Below are positions 5,012 through 5,968 of a DNA stretch of 5,968 nucleotides, in pieces (within the stretch, counting starts at the first letter, position 1; each line of letters begins with the position of its first letter). The stretch covers positions 22,866-28,833 of the forward strand of contig MGUT01000006.1 in NCBI GenBank assembly GCA_001800095.1, read 5' to 3'. The translations under genes and the position numbers were made by a program. The stretch comes from Elusimicrobia bacterium RIFCSPLOWO2_01_FULL_64_13. Lineage in GTDB: Bacteria; Elusimicrobiota; Elusimicrobia; 2-02-FULL-39-32. The notes under the pieces were generated by a model. The model saw nothing but the letters and a program-made list of their open reading frames with translations, was not told the DNA's origin and did no database searches.

Positions 5012-5967
5012 CCGGCCGCCGGGACCGCCTTCCCGCCGGGGTCATTGAAGATATCGTAGCGTTTGCCGGTCCGGTCCCGGTTCTCCCTGTACCATTTCAT
5101 CAGGTCCTTGACGCCCTCTTCGATCGTGACCGCGGGTTTGAAACCGATGGCTTTCGCCCTGGAAACGTCCATCACCCTCTTCCTGTCTCCTGAAGGCTTG
5201 GAGGTGTCCCAAACGACCTTGGGTCTGGGATCCATCTGGCCGGTGATGATCTCGACCAGCCGGCGGATGGAAGTCCCGGCCCCGCTGCCCAGGTTGAGGA
5301 TCTGGCCGCCGCCCTTCTCCACGGCGAGCAGCATCCCGCGGGCGACGTCCTCGGCATGGATGAAATCCCTCTCGGCGGAGCCGTCGCCCCAGACCACGAA
5401 GGGGTCCTCGCCGCTGACGGCCCGTTTGATCAAAGAAGCCATCACGGTCGCGTTCACGGAATCGAAATTATCGTAAGGGCCGTAGACGTTGGCGGGCCGG
5501 ACGATGGTGATGTCCTTCCAGCCGTATTCGATCTGATAGGCCTGGGCCTGGAGTTCTCCCATCCTTTTGGCCCAGCCGGCGAACCAGTCGTTCTCCGACG
5601 GGAAGGTCTTCCAGACGTCGTCCTCATGGAAGACCTCGGCGGGAGAATAGACCCCGACCGTGCTGGTGAAGAGATACCTCTTGACCCCCGCCTGGCGCGC
5701 CGCTTCCATCAGATTGGTGTTGAAGGTGATCATGGGCACGAAGAAACTGGCTGGCCGGGTCTTGGTGACGGCCGGAGAGCCCTTGACGCAGAGGAGGTTG
5801 AAGACGGCGTCCATGCCCCGGCAGGCGTCCAGGCAATTGTCGAACGACCTTAGATCGGTCCGCTTGAATTCCGCCTTGGGATTGGCCCGGGAGGCATCGT
5901 CCAGGGAGGCGATCCGGACATGGGCCCCTTGTTCCAGGAGCATCCGGACCAGGGGGATCCCGACCAT
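5008..5967 (-). CDS. NAD-dependent epimerase/dehydratase (5' end outside window)
   Basis: This extended SDR acts on a nucleotide sugar, and 319 residues are visible. The ATG at 5965-5967 is probably not the start: MVGIPLVRMLLEQGAHV begins at the last Gly of the Rossmann GxxGxxG, so about 10-15 residues lie beyond the window. Landmarks are the catalytic-strand Ser/Thr region FTSTVGVYS (100-108), helix AGWAKRMGELQA (130-141), VRPANVYGPYDNFD (156-169), DPFVVWGDGS (188-197), RDFIHAEDVARGM (200-212), LNLGSGAGTSI (224-234) and the closing TIEEGVKDLMKWYREN helix. Lys134 is present, but the residue four before it, normally the catalytic Tyr, is Ala130 (codon 5578-5580, GCC). It matches the left-edge epimerase along the whole shared region, so the two are paralogs. 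It converges on the GT-C gene with stops sharing TTAA and no terminator between. Another role, such as a non-redox sugar-binding or decarboxylating member, cannot be excluded. Confidence 0.93.
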   Translation of the reverse strand: MVGIPLVRMLLEQGAHVRIASLDDASRANPKAEFKRTDLRSFDNCLDACRGMDAVFNLLCVKGSPAVTKTRPASFFVPMITFNTNLMEAARQAGVKRYLFTSTVGVYSPAEVFHEDDVWKTFPSENDWFAGWAKRMGELQAQAYQIEYGWKDITIVRPANVYGPYDNFDSVNATVMASLIKRAVSGEDPFVVWGDGSAERDFIHAEDVARGMLLAVEKGGGQILNLGSGAGTSIRRLVEIITGQMDPRPKVVWDTSKPSGDRKRVMDVSRAKAIGFKPAVTIEEGVKDLMKWYRENRDRTGKRYDIFNDPGGKAVPAAG

Positions 5968-5968
5968 T

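Noticed and set aside
5011..5045. GC-rich stretch after the convergent stops as a bidirectional terminator
   Set aside because: The arms CCGCCGGGA and TCCCGCCGG do not pair cleanly as reverse complements and there is no T tract on either side. The stretch codes for the epimerase C-terminus.
4267..5193. Plus-strand 308-aa frame crossing the convergent junction
   Set aside because: It is an Arg/Gly/Pro-rich shadow of the GT-C gene continuing into the antisense of the epimerase.
5965..5967. ATG as the true start of the right-hand epimerase
   Set aside because: It would remove the start of the Rossmann fold. The residues after it match the end of GxxGxxG, so the gene continues past the window edge.
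1..5968. Mobile element, CRISPR array, toxin-antitoxin or phage-defence system
   Set aside because: No transposase, direct-repeat array, nuclease or toxin signature is present. All bases are explained by biosynthetic genes.

Overview
The window is a GC-rich, fully coding stretch of bacterial chromosome that looks like the interior of a surface-glycan or glycolipid biosynthesis locus. No gap between genes exceeds 2 bases, so no long non-coding stretch needs describing. The organism cannot be named from the sequence. High G+C, strongly G/C-ending codons, NTGA stop/start overlaps and probable TTG or GTG starts fit a GC-rich bacterium such as a deltaproteobacterium or a candidate-phylum lineage, but this is only a guess. 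I saw no rRNA, tRNA, CRISPR array, insertion sequence or integrase.

Layout, left to right. The plus strand carries five genes: (1) the C-terminal part of an NAD-dependent sugar epimerase/dehydratase, cut by the left edge; (2) a classical short-chain dehydrogenase/reductase (SDR); (3) a radical SAM enzyme with an N-terminal cobalamin-binding-type domain; (4) a family 2 glycosyltransferase of the dolichol-phosphate-mannose-synthase type; (5) a multi-pass GT-C type membrane glycosyltransferase. The genes overlap by a few bases or lie 2 bases apart, so they very probably form one translationally coupled operon. A second NAD-dependent epimerase/dehydratase, cut by the right edge, lies on the minus strand and converges on gene 5. 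The two stop codons share the palindrome TTAA. The two epimerases are recognisably paralogous.

Inferred joint role. The epimerases and SDR would make or oxidise/reduce a sugar or lipid precursor. The GT2 enzyme would load a sugar onto a polyprenyl phosphate at the inner membrane face, and the GT-C protein would transfer that sugar to an acceptor on the outer face. The radical SAM/B12 protein would add an unusual C-methylation, rearrangement or redox change to the sugar or lipid. The product is not identifiable from sequence.

Points of most interest. One 60-base patch inside the SDR is about 33% GC, has 13 consecutive A/T-ending codons between the catalytic Ser and Tyr, and contains an extended -10 promoter look-alike. 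A terminator-like hairpin with a T7 tract lies near the SDR 3' end. The radical SAM cluster motif is CX4CX2C rather than CX3CX2C. Each epimerase departs from the YxxxK motif at a different residue. I do not see a convincing wholly new system, but the gene combination is uncommon enough to follow up.
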